This document shows, one piece after another, positions 38,736-47,423 of a stretch of DNA of 64,000 bases. The stretch spans positions 1 to 64,000 of the forward strand of contig DVED01000156.1 in the NCBI GenBank assembly GCA_015295945.1, written 5' to 3'. The DNA comes from Oscillatoriales cyanobacterium M59_W2019_021 (lineage in GTDB: Bacteria; Cyanobacteriota; Cyanobacteriia; Cyanobacteriales; Geitlerinemataceae). A program made the translations under genes and the position numbers. Below the pieces are notes generated by a model. That model did not search any database. It saw only the letters and a program-made list of their open reading frames with translations, and was not told the origin of the DNA. Positions within the stretch are counted from its first letter, which is position 1, and each line of letters opens with the position of its first letter.

Positions 38736-39236
38736 TTATTCCTTGACCGAGATCGTGTAAATCCGATCGGCTAGAATTTTAGCGGAATCCTCGAGCGGGG
38801 CGATATCGGCTGCCGACCAGGGGCGAATTGCCTGACAGTGATGGGCGACCAGCAATCCCCACAGTCCATCCGGGGTGAGAATGGGTGCAACTAGGTTCGA
38901 TCGCACGTTCATACTTTCCAGAAATTCTCGATGGCAAGGACTCAGAGGTTCTGTAGCAATGTCGTCAATAGCTCGAATTCGTCCGGCTTCGTACAGGGTG
39001 GCATATTCGTTGTTAAAACAGTCGTCGGCACCGGTGGAACCGTAAATCGACAACTCGATCGAGCTTAAAGACTCGAAGGTCACGCGACCTTTCCATTGGC
39101 GATAGAAATAATACAAAACCACGCGATCGACTTGCAGGGTCGTTCTCAGTCGATCGAGGGTCGATTGAATCAAAACATCTTTCTCTAATGATTTTGACAG
39201 GCGATCGTTAAGCTGGTAAAGCAGTGGGTCAGACAT
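38736..39236 (-). CDS. Single-GAF protein, DXCF-type cyanobacteriochrome-like
   Basis: 166 residues, essentially one GAF domain. It has the features of bilin-binding cyanobacteriochromes: DDCF (residues 71-74, matching D-x-C-F), GRIRAIDDI (85-93), the canonical chromophore pair Cys101-His102 (SPCHREF), VRSNLVAPIL (111-120) and LWGLLVAHHC...RPW (125-140). Cys73 would be the second, dark-state cysteine, giving blue/green-type photocycles. There is no kinase, GGDEF or methyl-accepting output domain, so it would signal by protein contact or act as a non-photoactive GAF. Monocistronic, facing the collagen-like gene. Confidence 0.75.
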   Translation of the reverse strand: MSDPLLYQLNDRLSKSLEKDVLIQSTLDRLRTTLQVDRVVLYYFYRQWKGRVTFESLSSIELSIYGSTGADDCFNNEYATLYEAGRIRAIDDIATEPLSPCHREFLESMNVRSNLVAPILTPDGLWGLLVAHHCQAIRPWSAADIAPLEDSAKILADRIYTISVKE

Positions 39237-39536
39237 TTTAAGATAGATGTTGAATAGAAGGATAACCTTCTGGGTAAGCGCCCTCTCATTCTAAACCCCA
39301 CGTCAGCATTCAGCATTCAGCGATTGGCTTTCTTTTTCTATAGCCAGTCTATTTGATTCTTAAAAAATCAAGACAATCGACAGCCGTAATACCGTCGCGA
39401 AACGCAGTGTACCGCAGGCTGAGATCGATCGACTCTGGCGTTATCGGGATCGATCGGCTGGCGACCGACTGCTGATAGCCCCGCAACGTCAAGCGGTACA
39501 ATACAGAATCGTCCCCGTTGAGAGAGAGGTTGCCTT
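39237..39536. other. Divergent gap between GAF gene and dctQ
   Basis: Small palindrome AGAAGGATAACCTTCT (about 39256-39271) lies near the GAF start. CAGCATTCAGCATTCAGCG (39305-39323) is a short tandem repeat of the CATTCAG type also seen at 54472 and 54660. Ahead of dctQ, GAGAGAGAGG at 39520-39529 is a purine-rich ribosome-binding site. Nothing else is recognised. Confidence 0.5.
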
Positions 39537-40088
39537 TTGGAAATACTGCGTCGCATTTCTCGGGCGATCGATCGGTTTAACGAAAGTTTGGGTCGCCTCA
39601 TTGCTTGGCTAATTCCGGCGATGATTCTCGTCGGCGTCTGGAACGTTATCGGTCGCTATCTGGGTAAAGCCGTCGGTCAAAACCTCAGTTCTAATACGGC
39701 GATCGAAATTCAATGGTATCTGTTTGCGATCGTCTTTCTGTTGGGGGCGGCTTATACCCTCAAACACGACGCCCACGCCCGCATGGACGTTCTCTACAGT
39801 CGCTGGCGTCCTCGACAACAAAAACTCGCCGATTTAGCCGGAACGTTACTGTTCCTCCTCCCCTTCTGCATTGTCACCCTCTGGTTTACCTGGAGACCCG
39901 TCCTCAACTCCTGGCGCATTTGGGAAAACTCTCCCAACCCCGGTGGTTTGCCCGTCTACCCCATTAAAACGGTGGTTTTGGTCAGTTTGGGGTTGCTGAT
40001 CGTTCAGGGCATTTCCGAGGCGTACAAAAAATGGTCGAGTCTCGATAATTCTAATTCACCCCTGGAGGATGTCGATGGCGATCGTTGA
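39537..40088 (+). CDS. dctQ: TRAP transporter small permease (DctQ type), TTG start
   Basis: 183 residues, four membrane helices typical of DctQ: LIAWLIPAMILVGVWNVIGRYLG, EIQWYLFAIVFLLGAAYTLK, a third near 95-115 and a fourth near 140-160. The HDAHARMDVLYSRW loop between helices 2 and 3 is the classical DctQ signature. The start is TTG at 39537, supported by the ribosome-binding site GAGAGAGAGG 7 bp upstream and by the absence of an earlier ATG in frame. It overlaps dctM. The substrate of the system cannot be told without the binding protein. Confidence 0.88.
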   Translation: MEILRRISRAIDRFNESLGRLIAWLIPAMILVGVWNVIGRYLGKAVGQNLSSNTAIEIQWYLFAIVFLLGAAYTLKHDAHARMDVLYSRWRPRQQKLADLAGTLLFLLPFCIVTLWFTWRPVLNSWRIWENSPNPGGLPVYPIKTVVLVSLGLLIVQGISEAYKKWSSLDNSNSPLEDVDGDR

Positions 40089-41415
40089 TCTTCTAAGTCC
40101 GGCAATGTTCGTCGGGGCATTGGGACTCCTCCTGTTGGGCTATCCGGTGGCATTTTCCCTCGGTGCCGTTGCCATCCTCTTCAGCATCATCGGCAGTCTG
40201 TTCGGCGTCTTTAATTGGACGCTATGGGGAACGCTACCCCTACGGATTTTCGACGTGATGTCCAACTACACCCTCCTCGCCATCCCCTATTTCATCTTCA
40301 TGGGGGCGATGTTGGAAAAGTCGGGCATCGCCGAACGCCTCCTGGAAACCATCGGCATTCTCTTCGGACGGATTCGCGGCGGACTTGCCCTGGCGGTTGT
40401 CGTCGTGGGGGCGTTGCTGGCAGCTACCACGGGGGTGGTGGCGGCAACGGTGGTGGCGATGGGTTTAATTTCCCTCCCCGTGATGTTGCGTTACGGCTAT
40501 AGCAAGGAACTGGCAACCGGGGTTATCGCCGCCTCGGGAACTTTGGGGCAAATTATCCCCCCTAGCGTTGTTTTAGTAGTCTTGGGCGATCAATTGGGCG
40601 TTTCCGTTGGTGACTTATTTATCGGGGCGATGCTGCCGGGATTGTTGATTACCGGGGCGTACGCGATTCATATTGCGATCGCCGCTTGGCTGCGTCCGGA
40701 TGTTGCCCCGGCATTGCCCCCCGAAGTTCGCAATATCGGCGGCAAGGATTTGGGCAAGCGAGTTCTCCAGGCAATGGTTCCGCCGTTGGTGCTGATTTTG
40801 TTGGTCTTGGGCAGCATCTTTTTCGGCATGGCCACGCCAACGGAAGCGGGGGCAGTGGGCAGTTTGGGGGCAGTTCTCTTGGCTGGGGCAAATCGCCAAC
40901 TCAGTTGGGAATCCATCCGCCAAACCTCCGATGCCACCCTGAGAATTACCGTCATGGTGATGTTTATTTTGGTGGGTTCGGCAGCATTTAGTTTGGTGTT
41001 TCGCGGGTTGCAAGGGGCGCACGTTGTCTCCAGTTTTCTGGGGAATTTACCGGGCGGACAAACGGGATTTTTATTCGTTAGTATGCTAACGGTTTTTATC
41101 CTGGGATTTTTTATCGATTTTTTTGAAATTGCCTTTATTGTCATTCCCTTATTTGTACCGATCGCCCAAACTTTCGGTATGGATCTGGTGTGGTATGGTG
41201 TCGTTTTAGGCGTCAACTTACAAACGTCTTTCCTCACACCACCCTTTGGATTTGCCCTATTTTACCTACGCGGCATCGCCCCACCCGAAGTCTCCACCGG
41301 AGATATCTATCGCGGTGTTATCCCCTTTATCTGCTTGCAACTTGTCATTTTAGTTGCGGTGATTGTCTTTCCTCAAATCGTTAACTTCTTACCCTCGATC
41401 GCCAATACACTTTAA
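40075..41415 (+). CDS. dctM: TRAP transporter large permease (DctM type)
   Basis: About 446 residues with some twelve membrane helices. It carries out Na+-driven uptake together with DctQ and a periplasmic DctP. Visible family segments include YTLLAIPYFIFMGAMLEKSG, GGLALAVVVVGALLAATTGVVAATV, ASGTLGQIIPPSVVLVVLGDQ and the conserved second-half EIAFIVIPLFVPIAQTFGMD. Two ATGs are possible (40069, 40075). GGAGG at 40064-40068 is spaced six bases from the second, which is therefore chosen. It overlaps dctQ by 14 bp, showing translational coupling. No dctP gene follows. Confidence 0.93.
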   Translation: MAIVDLLSPAMFVGALGLLLLGYPVAFSLGAVAILFSIIGSLFGVFNWTLWGTLPLRIFDVMSNYTLLAIPYFIFMGAMLEKSGIAERLLETIGILFGRIRGGLALAVVVVGALLAATTGVVAATVVAMGLISLPVMLRYGYSKELATGVIAASGTLGQIIPPSVVLVVLGDQLGVSVGDLFIGAMLPGLLITGAYAIHIAIAAWLRPDVAPALPPEVRNIGGKDLGKRVLQAMVPPLVLILLVLGSIFFGMATPTEAGAVGSLGAVLLAGANRQLSWESIRQTSDATLRITVMVMFILVGSAAFSLVFRGLQGAHVVSSFLGNLPGGQTGFLFVSMLTVFILGFFIDFFEIAFIVIPLFVPIAQTFGMDLVWYGVVLGVNLQTSFLTPPFGFALFYLRGIAPPEVSTGDIYRGVIPFICLQLVILVAVIVFPQIVNFLPSIANTL

Positions 41416-41417
41416 TT

Positions 41418-41441
41418 AAGTAATAAGTAATAAGTAATAAG
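41418..41441. repeat. Tandem heptamer (AAGTAAT)3 after dctM
   Basis: AAGTAAT repeated three times begins just after the dctM stop and is followed by AAGTGGG. It is the same unit and copy number as the tract that overlaps the nagA stop at 12880-12903. Confidence 0.7.
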
Positions 41442-41489
41442 TGGGAATGGGTAATTGGAATTAACCAACCCCAAACTCAAAAATAACCT

Positions 41490-41831
41490 ATGACCAATAA
41501 ACTTTGGATTTTATCGCTAGCTTTAATAACAACGATCGTCCTCAATGCAAAGGTGGGGCGATCGGATACGGGAAATGTCGATCGGCAAACTTGTAGTTAT
41601 AACGGCATTCCGTTATTCGGCAAAATCGAAATTGTCGAAAGTTCGGGCGATATTGCCGTCCAAATTGTCGATTCGTTTCCCGATCTCAATGTTAAAGTGG
41701 TCGAGAACTTCCCAGATGAATGCGGAAAATGGGAGTTTGTCGATTCTTTCCCGGATTTTACCGTGGAGTTCGTCGAATCTTCTGCCGACATAGATATTAA
41801 ATTTGTCGATTCTTTCCCCGGTATTCCTTGA
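41490..41831 (+). CDS. Small secreted beta-repeat protein (VDSFPD repeats)
   Basis: 113 residues. A signal peptide (about 1-24, ILSLALITTIVLNA) is followed by about six 11-residue units: GKIEIVESSGD, IAVQIVDSFPD, LNVKVVENFPD, GKWEFVDSFPD, FTVEFVESSAD and IDIKFVDSFPG, with a two-residue insert (EC) after the third. Alternating hydrophobic/charged residues suggest a regular beta fold on the periplasmic or outer side. From memory, similar VxSFPD-repeat proteins are widespread and uncharacterised. It ends 48 bp before the symporter gene and may be co-transcribed. Confidence 0.7.
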   Translation: MTNKLWILSLALITTIVLNAKVGRSDTGNVDRQTCSYNGIPLFGKIEIVESSGDIAVQIVDSFPDLNVKVVENFPDECGKWEFVDSFPDFTVEFVESSADIDIKFVDSFPGIP

Positions 41832-41878
41832 TAGTACAAAAGCCGATCGCCTCTCTCCCATTATTAAACTCGATTTTT

Positions 41879-43348
41879 ATGAACGATACGCCAACTCCCG
41901 ACTCCTCCCTTCAAAACTCCGAACCCGAAAAACTTAGCATTTGGACAAAACTTGCCTATGGTGCAGGAGATTTAGGATCGGCAATTACTGCAAATATTCT
42001 CATTTTCTATCTTTCTCCCTTTTTAACCGACGTTGCCGGATTAAAACCGGGATTGGCGGGATTAACTCAGTTAGTCGGAAAATTCTGGGATGCGGTTAAC
42101 GACCCGTTGGTGGGAGTCTTGAGCGATCGCACGCAAAATAGTCGTTGGGGACGGCGATATCCCTGGATGATTTTTGGCGCGATTCCCTTGGGAATCTTCT
42201 TCTTTCTTCAGTGGATCGTGCCTCGATTTAGCGGCAATGAAGATGTCAATCAGTGGGGAATGTTTTGGTATTATACTATCATTTCTATCCTCTTCAATAC
42301 TGCGTATACCGCCGTTAATTTACCTTATACTTCCCTCACCCCAGAGCTCACCCAAGACTACGACGAACGAACTAGTTTAAATAGTTTTCGATTTTTCTTT
42401 TCCATCGGTGGCAGTATCGTTTCAGTCTTAATTGTTGGATTAATTGCCAAGATCTATCCCAACAATGCTAGCTTGCAATATATCGCCATCGGTTTAGCGT
42501 GTTCGATTTTATCCGTCGTTCCCGTATATCTCTGCGTTTGGGGAACTCGAAAACGAGTGGCGGCAGTGGTTGCCAGACACCCTGAAGAAGACGTTCCCGT
42601 TTCGTTACCGATCGTCCAACAAATCAAAATTGCCTTTAGCAATCGTCCGTTTTTATACGTCGTTGGAATTTATCTCTGTTCTTGGTTGAGCGTTCAACTG
42701 ACTGCTGCAATTATTCCCTATTACGTTCGCAGTTGGATGCGTCCCAGCGATAATCCTGCCGATATTACCCAAGTGGTCGTGCAAATGATTTTAGCCGTTC
42801 AAGTCACGGCAATGGTGATGCTATTTGTCTGGAGTGCGATTAGCAAGCGAGTTGGGAAACGAGCCGTTTATTTTATGGGAATGTCTCTCTGGGTTATCGC
42901 TCAATTCGGTCTATTTTTCGTCAAACCCGATCAAATGTCTCTGGTTTATATTTTGGCAATTATGGCGGGATTTGGGGTTTCCACAGCGTATCTAGTTCCC
43001 TGGTCGATGCTTCCCGATGTGATTGAACTGGACGAACTGAATACGGGTCAACGTCGGGAAGGTGTTTTTTACAGTTTTATGGTATTTCTGCAAAAGGTAT
43101 GTTTGGGAATTGCGGTCTTTTTGGTGTTGCAAAGTTTGGAGTGGACGGGATACGTTCAACCGACAGATGCCGTGCCGCTTCCCGTGCAACCGGATGCCGT
43201 TTTGTTAGCGATTCGTCTGTCGATCGGTCCGCTTCCCACAACTGCCTTAATTATCGGTTTGATTCTCGCCTATTTTTATCCCCTTACCCGCGAAGTTCAC
43301 GCCGAAATTTTACTCAAATTGAACGAACGGAAGGAGGGTCGATCGTAA
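41879..43348 (+). CDS. GPH-family (glycoside-pentoside-hexuronide) cation symporter
   Basis: 489 residues from the ATG at 41879; an upstream in-frame TTG at 41828 gives no better N-terminus. Twelve membrane helices. The family signature is clear: YGAGDLGSAITANILIFYLS, GKFWDAVNDPLVGVLSDRT, SRWGRRYPWM, and LPYTSLTPELTQDYDERTSL between helices 4 and 5. It probably imports a sugar or glycoside with Na+ or H+. Cyanobacterial members are common and poorly studied. The small gene at 43357 starts 8 bp after the stop. Confidence 0.9.
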   Translation: MNDTPTPDSSLQNSEPEKLSIWTKLAYGAGDLGSAITANILIFYLSPFLTDVAGLKPGLAGLTQLVGKFWDAVNDPLVGVLSDRTQNSRWGRRYPWMIFGAIPLGIFFFLQWIVPRFSGNEDVNQWGMFWYYTIISILFNTAYTAVNLPYTSLTPELTQDYDERTSLNSFRFFFSIGGSIVSVLIVGLIAKIYPNNASLQYIAIGLACSILSVVPVYLCVWGTRKRVAAVVARHPEEDVPVSLPIVQQIKIAFSNRPFLYVVGIYLCSWLSVQLTAAIIPYYVRSWMRPSDNPADITQVVVQMILAVQVTAMVMLFVWSAISKRVGKRAVYFMGMSLWVIAQFGLFFVKPDQMSLVYILAIMAGFGVSTAYLVPWSMLPDVIELDELNTGQRREGVFYSFMVFLQKVCLGIAVFLVLQSLEWTGYVQPTDAVPLPVQPDAVLLAIRLSIGPLPTTALIIGLILAYFYPLTREVHAEILLKLNERKEGRS

Positions 43349-43356
43349 ATTGAAAG

Positions 43357-43770
43357 ATGACTAATGTCTTTAAATTTAGCCAGTTTCCACCTAAACACTG
43401 GTTGATGGTTGTTTGCCTCAATCTCGTTCGCCAACGCAGATTAACTGACGATGAGGCGATCGCGCGGATTCTCGAATTGGGAATTCTACCGACTCTGCAA
43501 TATCAGTGGAATAGCGATCGCGGTGAATTCGATCTGTTGGCGATCGTGCAATGCGATCCGATGGATGAATATACCCTTTCGGACGAACAAATCGATCGAC
43601 TTTGGGAAATATTCGGCACCGAGTCGATGCTATCGATGTCGACCGGGGATGGAGATTTAAGCGGCGTCAGCGTCCGAGAACAACTCGAACAAACCGTTCC
43701 GGAACCGCCACCCCAACCAGATTGGTACGTTCGTCCGGGTGGAGGCGATCGACACAAGACCCATCAATAA
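43357..43770 (+). CDS. Conserved hypothetical protein, 137 residues
   Basis: Starts 8 bp after the symporter stop, in the same direction, so it is probably co-transcribed. The N-terminal 90 residues look alpha/beta (FPPKHWLMVVCLNLVRQRRLTDDEAIARILELG ends a helical part). The C-terminal 50 are low-complexity with a proline-rich VPEPPPQPDWYVRP. There is no membrane segment or signal peptide. I do not recognise the family. Codon use matches the neighbours. Confidence 0.6.
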   Translation: MTNVFKFSQFPPKHWLMVVCLNLVRQRRLTDDEAIARILELGILPTLQYQWNSDRGEFDLLAIVQCDPMDEYTLSDEQIDRLWEIFGTESMLSMSTGDGDLSGVSVREQLEQTVPEPPPQPDWYVRPGGGDRHKTHQ

Positions 43771-43779
43771 TTGCAGATC

Positions 43780-43816
43780 GGTAGAGTGTGAGTGTGCCGC
43801 CGGAAAGAAACGCACC
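43780..43816. repeat. Degenerate copy of the GGTGTGTTGAG repeat
   Basis: GGTAGAGTGTGAGTGTGCCG and GAAACGCACC mark the two ends of the repeat, with the centre altered. It lies just beyond the hypothetical gene. Confidence 0.5.
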
Positions 43817-43825
43817 GTTCGGGTG

Positions 43826-44516
43826 CTAAATCTCCTCGAGACGATCGGGATCGACCCCCAATTGGCGCAGTTTGCTCGCGAGGCGATCGGCTCGTTCCCC
43901 ACTGGTTAATAATAATTGACCGTCTGCATCCCACCAGCGCAACCACGGCCAAGATTGATTCTGGTATTCTCCTTCCCAAATGCCTAATTCAACCTGTAGG
44001 GGGGGGGATCGGGTAGTGACCGCGATCATTCGGCAAAATCGGCTGATAGCGACCGTCGATGAGTTGAAAAACCTCCACTTGGGCTTGACTCACGTCATAA
44101 ATACCGTAAAAGGGAATTTGGATAGCTCGCTCGTAAACCCAAAATTTCCCCTTGATGGGCGTGAGATCGCGCTCTTCCAAACCGCTCCCAGACACGAATT
44201 CCAGGGCAATAAAGGGAACGGTAGGCTCTTGCCAAAGCACATAGGAACGGCGAATTTGTCCGTTCAAAGTGGGCGGCACATTGGGAATATAAAACCAATC
44301 GGGCGCTTCGGCATCTTTTTCGGGGGCTTCCGGCGGATCAGGCAAACGCCAGTAGATGCCACAATCGCGACCAATACAGTAGTTCCCGTCAGGGTGCAGT
44401 TGCTTGAGGATAGGGGTAATGCAATCGGTGAGGAGATCTCCCTGGGGAGGTTCTTGGTAATTCTTCACAAAACTGCCGTTAGTCTCAGGGAGTTGGGTGT
44501 GGTCGGGTAACTGCAC
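43826..44516 (-). pseudogene. Uma2 family endonuclease, frameshifted at a nine-C tract
   Basis: The minus-strand frame from 44516 gives 175 residues of a Uma2 (DUF820) PD-(D/E)xK-like protein: GDLLTDCITPILK, RDCGIYWRLPDPP, APDWFYIPNVPP, EFVSGSGLEERD and KFWVYERAIQIPFYGIYD. It ends early at 43989. The expected C-terminal part continues in another frame: PPLQVELGIWEGEYQNQSW, PWLRWWDADGQLLL, then ERADRLASKLRQLGVDPDRL. The frames meet at a run of nine C (43999-44007 on the plus strand as G). Removing one C restores one protein of about 229 residues. It could be a sequencing error, a pseudogene or phase variation. Uma2 proteins are abundant in cyanobacteria and mostly uncharacterised. Confidence 0.8.
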
Positions 44517-44744
44517 TGCCCATCCTGTAACGAATTGGGGGGGATATGGGAGGCGCTTGACTCATCTTTGCTGGGTAGCTAAGTCCAAATGGATTTTGCA
44601 AGGTTCTGTTGATTGATTCTAGCGCGCGTTGCTTGGGAGAAGGAGTTGGGGGATAAGGGCATCCCAGTCGATCACGCGTCGATACCAAACTTTACGAATT
44701 TTTAATTGCAAGTAAATCTCAGTAGTGATACACTGTGTCTCGAG

Positions 44745-44762
44745 ATTTATGATAATCTGAGT
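44745..44762 (+). promoter_or_regulatory. Candidate Fur box overlapping the irpA leader
   Basis: ATTTATGATAATCTGAGTC keeps ATGATAATC from the 19-bp Fur consensus and matches roughly 11 of 16 aligned positions. It lies just before the irpA ATG at 44767. The gene family is typically iron-repressed by Fur. The second half of the palindrome is poor. Confidence 0.35.
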
Positions 44763-44766
44763 CAAC

Positions 44767-45936
44767 ATGAGTCAAAAAACGATTCAACTCTTGCTAGCGG
44801 TGACGCTAGCGGGAAATTTAGTGGCGTGCAATAGTTCTTCGTCAACGCCAGAAGCCAGCGATTCCCCACCCGCAGAGGCAACAGTGACGAGCGAAGGTGG
44901 CGAAGGCGGGGAAGCAGGAGAAGCTACCGCCGATCTCAACTGGGGGAACCAATTCGAGGATCGCCAAGTTATCGCCAGCTTTGCCGATAACGTCGTATTG
45001 CCTAAATACGCTCGGTTTTCCACCGATACAGCAAAACTCTCGGACGCACTCGACGCCTTTGCTGGCAACCCCAGCGAGGAAACCCTTGCCGCCGCGAGAG
45101 AGGCATGGATTGAGACTCGTTCGTCTTGGGAGATGACGGAAAGTTTTGCCTTCGGACCTGCGGGATCGCTCGGTTACGACGGCGCGATGGATACTTGGCC
45201 GATAAATGAAACTGATATTCAAAAAATTATAGAAAGCGAAGATCCTCTAACCGCCGAAGCCGTTGCCGGGATGCAAGATTCGCAGAAAGGGATGCACGCG
45301 ATCGAATATTTGCTATTCGGAGTCGCCAACAATAAATCTCTAGATGAATTTAGCGATCGCCAGCGCCAATACCTCAGCGCCCTCGGACAGGATCTCGAGA
45401 AGGTTTCCGAGGCACTGCTGGCAAGCTGGCAGAAAGGTATAGACGGTCAACCCGCCTATCGAGAAGTTCTTGCCAAAGCTGGAGAAGCCGATAATAGCAT
45501 CTATCCCACCGTTCCTGCCGGAGCGCAGGAAATGGTGACGGGATTGGTGGAATGCCTCAACGAAGTGGCAGTGGAAAAACTCGGTGTTCCGATGGAGGAG
45601 AAAGCTAGCACGAACTTAGAAAGTCGCTTTAGTTTCAATACGCTTAACGATCTGAAAAATAACGTTGCCGGAGCGCAAAATCTTTACCAAGGGAAGCTTG
45701 CCGATGCTTCCAACGTAGATGTGAGTTTGAGCGGTTATGTGACTAAAGTCGATCCCAGTTTGAATGCCGAAATTGAAACCCAATTTCAAGAAGCATTAGC
45801 AGCTATAAATAACATTCCCGCACCGCTGGAAAAAAGCGTGAGCGATCCGGCAGCCGAACCCCAACTCGAAGCCGCCAAAGAGGCGATCGAAACGCTGCAA
45901 CAAACGATCGAGCAGAAACTCGTTCCGCTAATTTGA
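44767..45936 (+). CDS. irpA: Imelysin-family lipoprotein, iron-regulated IrpA
   Basis: 389 residues. A lipoprotein signal peptide ends in LVAC (Cys21), and a Ser/Pro/Glu-rich linker follows. Two imelysin-type helical repeats are seen: the first contains YDGAMDTWPIN and the signature GMHAIEYLLFG (GxHxxE metal motif) near residue 177; the second starts about 285. Imelysin/EfeO proteins take part in iron acquisition at the periplasm. It is paired with the di-haem protein gene 22 bp downstream, as in cyanobacterial irpAB. A candidate Fur box lies upstream. Confidence 0.88.
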   Translation: MSQKTIQLLLAVTLAGNLVACNSSSSTPEASDSPPAEATVTSEGGEGGEAGEATADLNWGNQFEDRQVIASFADNVVLPKYARFSTDTAKLSDALDAFAGNPSEETLAAAREAWIETRSSWEMTESFAFGPAGSLGYDGAMDTWPINETDIQKIIESEDPLTAEAVAGMQDSQKGMHAIEYLLFGVANNKSLDEFSDRQRQYLSALGQDLEKVSEALLASWQKGIDGQPAYREVLAKAGEADNSIYPTVPAGAQEMVTGLVECLNEVAVEKLGVPMEEKASTNLESRFSFNTLNDLKNNVAGAQNLYQGKLADASNVDVSLSGYVTKVDPSLNAEIETQFQEALAAINNIPAPLEKSVSDPAAEPQLEAAKEAIETLQQTIEQKLVPLI

Positions 45937-45958
45937 TCCTTTCGATCCTGAAAATTTC

Positions 45959-47329
45959 ATGGCAAATTCTGTTATTTCTTTAGAGTTTCCGCGTTGGGGA
46001 AGATCGATCGCCCTGCTCGCCATTGCCGCATTGCTGGGAATTGCGCTCTCGATTCTGCTGCACCACAGTTGGAAAGACTCCCCTTCTGGGTTACTCGCCG
46101 GAGGTGCAACGACGGTACACAACCGTTCCTCCCGCGCCTTTTCCCAGCCATCGCCGGGACTGTCGGCAGAAGAGTTCGATCGCCACGGGGAAGGGGATGC
46201 TAACTTCGATGCTGTCTTCGTCACCGCACCCGCGTTAGTTAACCCCGGATTGGGTCCGCTGTTTAATAATGCTTCTTGTACCGGATGTCACATCAAAGAC
46301 GGTCGGGGAATGCCGCAGATGGGACAATCTTTGGTGCGGGTCAGCTTGCCGCAACCGACGATCGATCCCCATATCGGCGCGGTGCCCGTACCGGGAATTG
46401 GCGTGCAAGTGCGCGACCAAGCCATTTACGGTCATGTTCCTGACGCCAAAGTGACGGTCGAATGGCAGGAACGATCGGGTCAATATCCCGACGGAACGCC
46501 CTATAAATTGCGATCGCCCCAAGTCCTTCTCGGTCAACTCGATCCGAAAAAACCCATTCCTGCCAACACCCTAACTTCCCTGCGGGTACCGCCTCCCGTT
46601 TTCGGCACGGGTTTGCTCGAAGCCATCCCCGACAAGGCAATTTTGGCGCTTGCCGACCCGGACGATAAGAACAAAGACGGCATTTCCGGACAACCTAATT
46701 TCGTTTGGGACCCGCAGCAGAAAACCACCGTCCTGGGACGCTTCGGACTCAAAGCCAATACATCTTCCCTACACGTCCAAACTGCCGCCGCCTACGTTAA
46801 CGATATGGGCGTCACTAATCCCATTTTCCCGGAAGCCAACGGAAGCAGCGACATCGACGCGCAAGTTTTGGATACGACCACGTTTTACGTGCAAACCCTC
46901 GGCGTTCCCGAACGGACGATGTTGGACGACCCGCAAGTGCAACGCGGCGAGAAGTTATTTACCCAAGCCAATTGCGCGACGTGCCATACTCCAATGCTGA
47001 AAACTGGGAAGTCCGACATCAAGGTCTTAGCAAATCAAACCATTCACCCGTATACGGATATGCTACTGCATGATATGGGGTTAGGTTTGGCAGATGGTCG
47101 TCCGGATTTTGAAGCCACTGGCAGCGAGTGGCGCACCGCACCACTGTGGGGGGTGGGATTGACACAAACAGTGTTACCCTATTCCGGATATCTTCATGAT
47201 GGACGTGCTCGGACTCTGGAAGAAGCCATTCTGTGGCACGGCGGCGAAGCCGAAGCATCTAAAACCGAGTTTATGACAATGAAAAATGACGATCGATCGG
47301 CTTTGTTGAAGTTCTTGAATTCGCTGTAA
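45959..47329 (+). CDS. Di-haem oxidoreductase family (DUF1111) c-type cytochrome
   Basis: 456 residues with an N-terminal membrane anchor or signal (SIALLAIAALLGIALSILLH). Two c-type haem sites are seen: SCTGCH (about 105-109) and ANCATCH (about 338-344). The region FNNASCTGCHIKDGRGMP and the C-terminal PYSGYLHDGRARTLEEAILW are typical of the di-haem oxidoreductase family that partners imelysin proteins. Probably a periplasmic electron-transfer partner in iron oxidation/reduction during uptake. Co-transcribed with irpA (22-bp gap). Confidence 0.87.
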   Translation: MANSVISLEFPRWGRSIALLAIAALLGIALSILLHHSWKDSPSGLLAGGATTVHNRSSRAFSQPSPGLSAEEFDRHGEGDANFDAVFVTAPALVNPGLGPLFNNASCTGCHIKDGRGMPQMGQSLVRVSLPQPTIDPHIGAVPVPGIGVQVRDQAIYGHVPDAKVTVEWQERSGQYPDGTPYKLRSPQVLLGQLDPKKPIPANTLTSLRVPPPVFGTGLLEAIPDKAILALADPDDKNKDGISGQPNFVWDPQQKTTVLGRFGLKANTSSLHVQTAAAYVNDMGVTNPIFPEANGSSDIDAQVLDTTTFYVQTLGVPERTMLDDPQVQRGEKLFTQANCATCHTPMLKTGKSDIKVLANQTIHPYTDMLLHDMGLGLADGRPDFEATGSEWRTAPLWGVGLTQTVLPYSGYLHDGRARTLEEAILWHGGEAEASKTEFMTMKNDDRSALLKFLNSL

Positions 47330-47423
47330 GAGCGATCGTATAGCTAAACGCATGATCTTAGGAAAAACTTAGGAGCAAATCCTTTGCCCCTAGTTCAAAT
47401 CCGGATTCTGCCTGTTCAGGATC

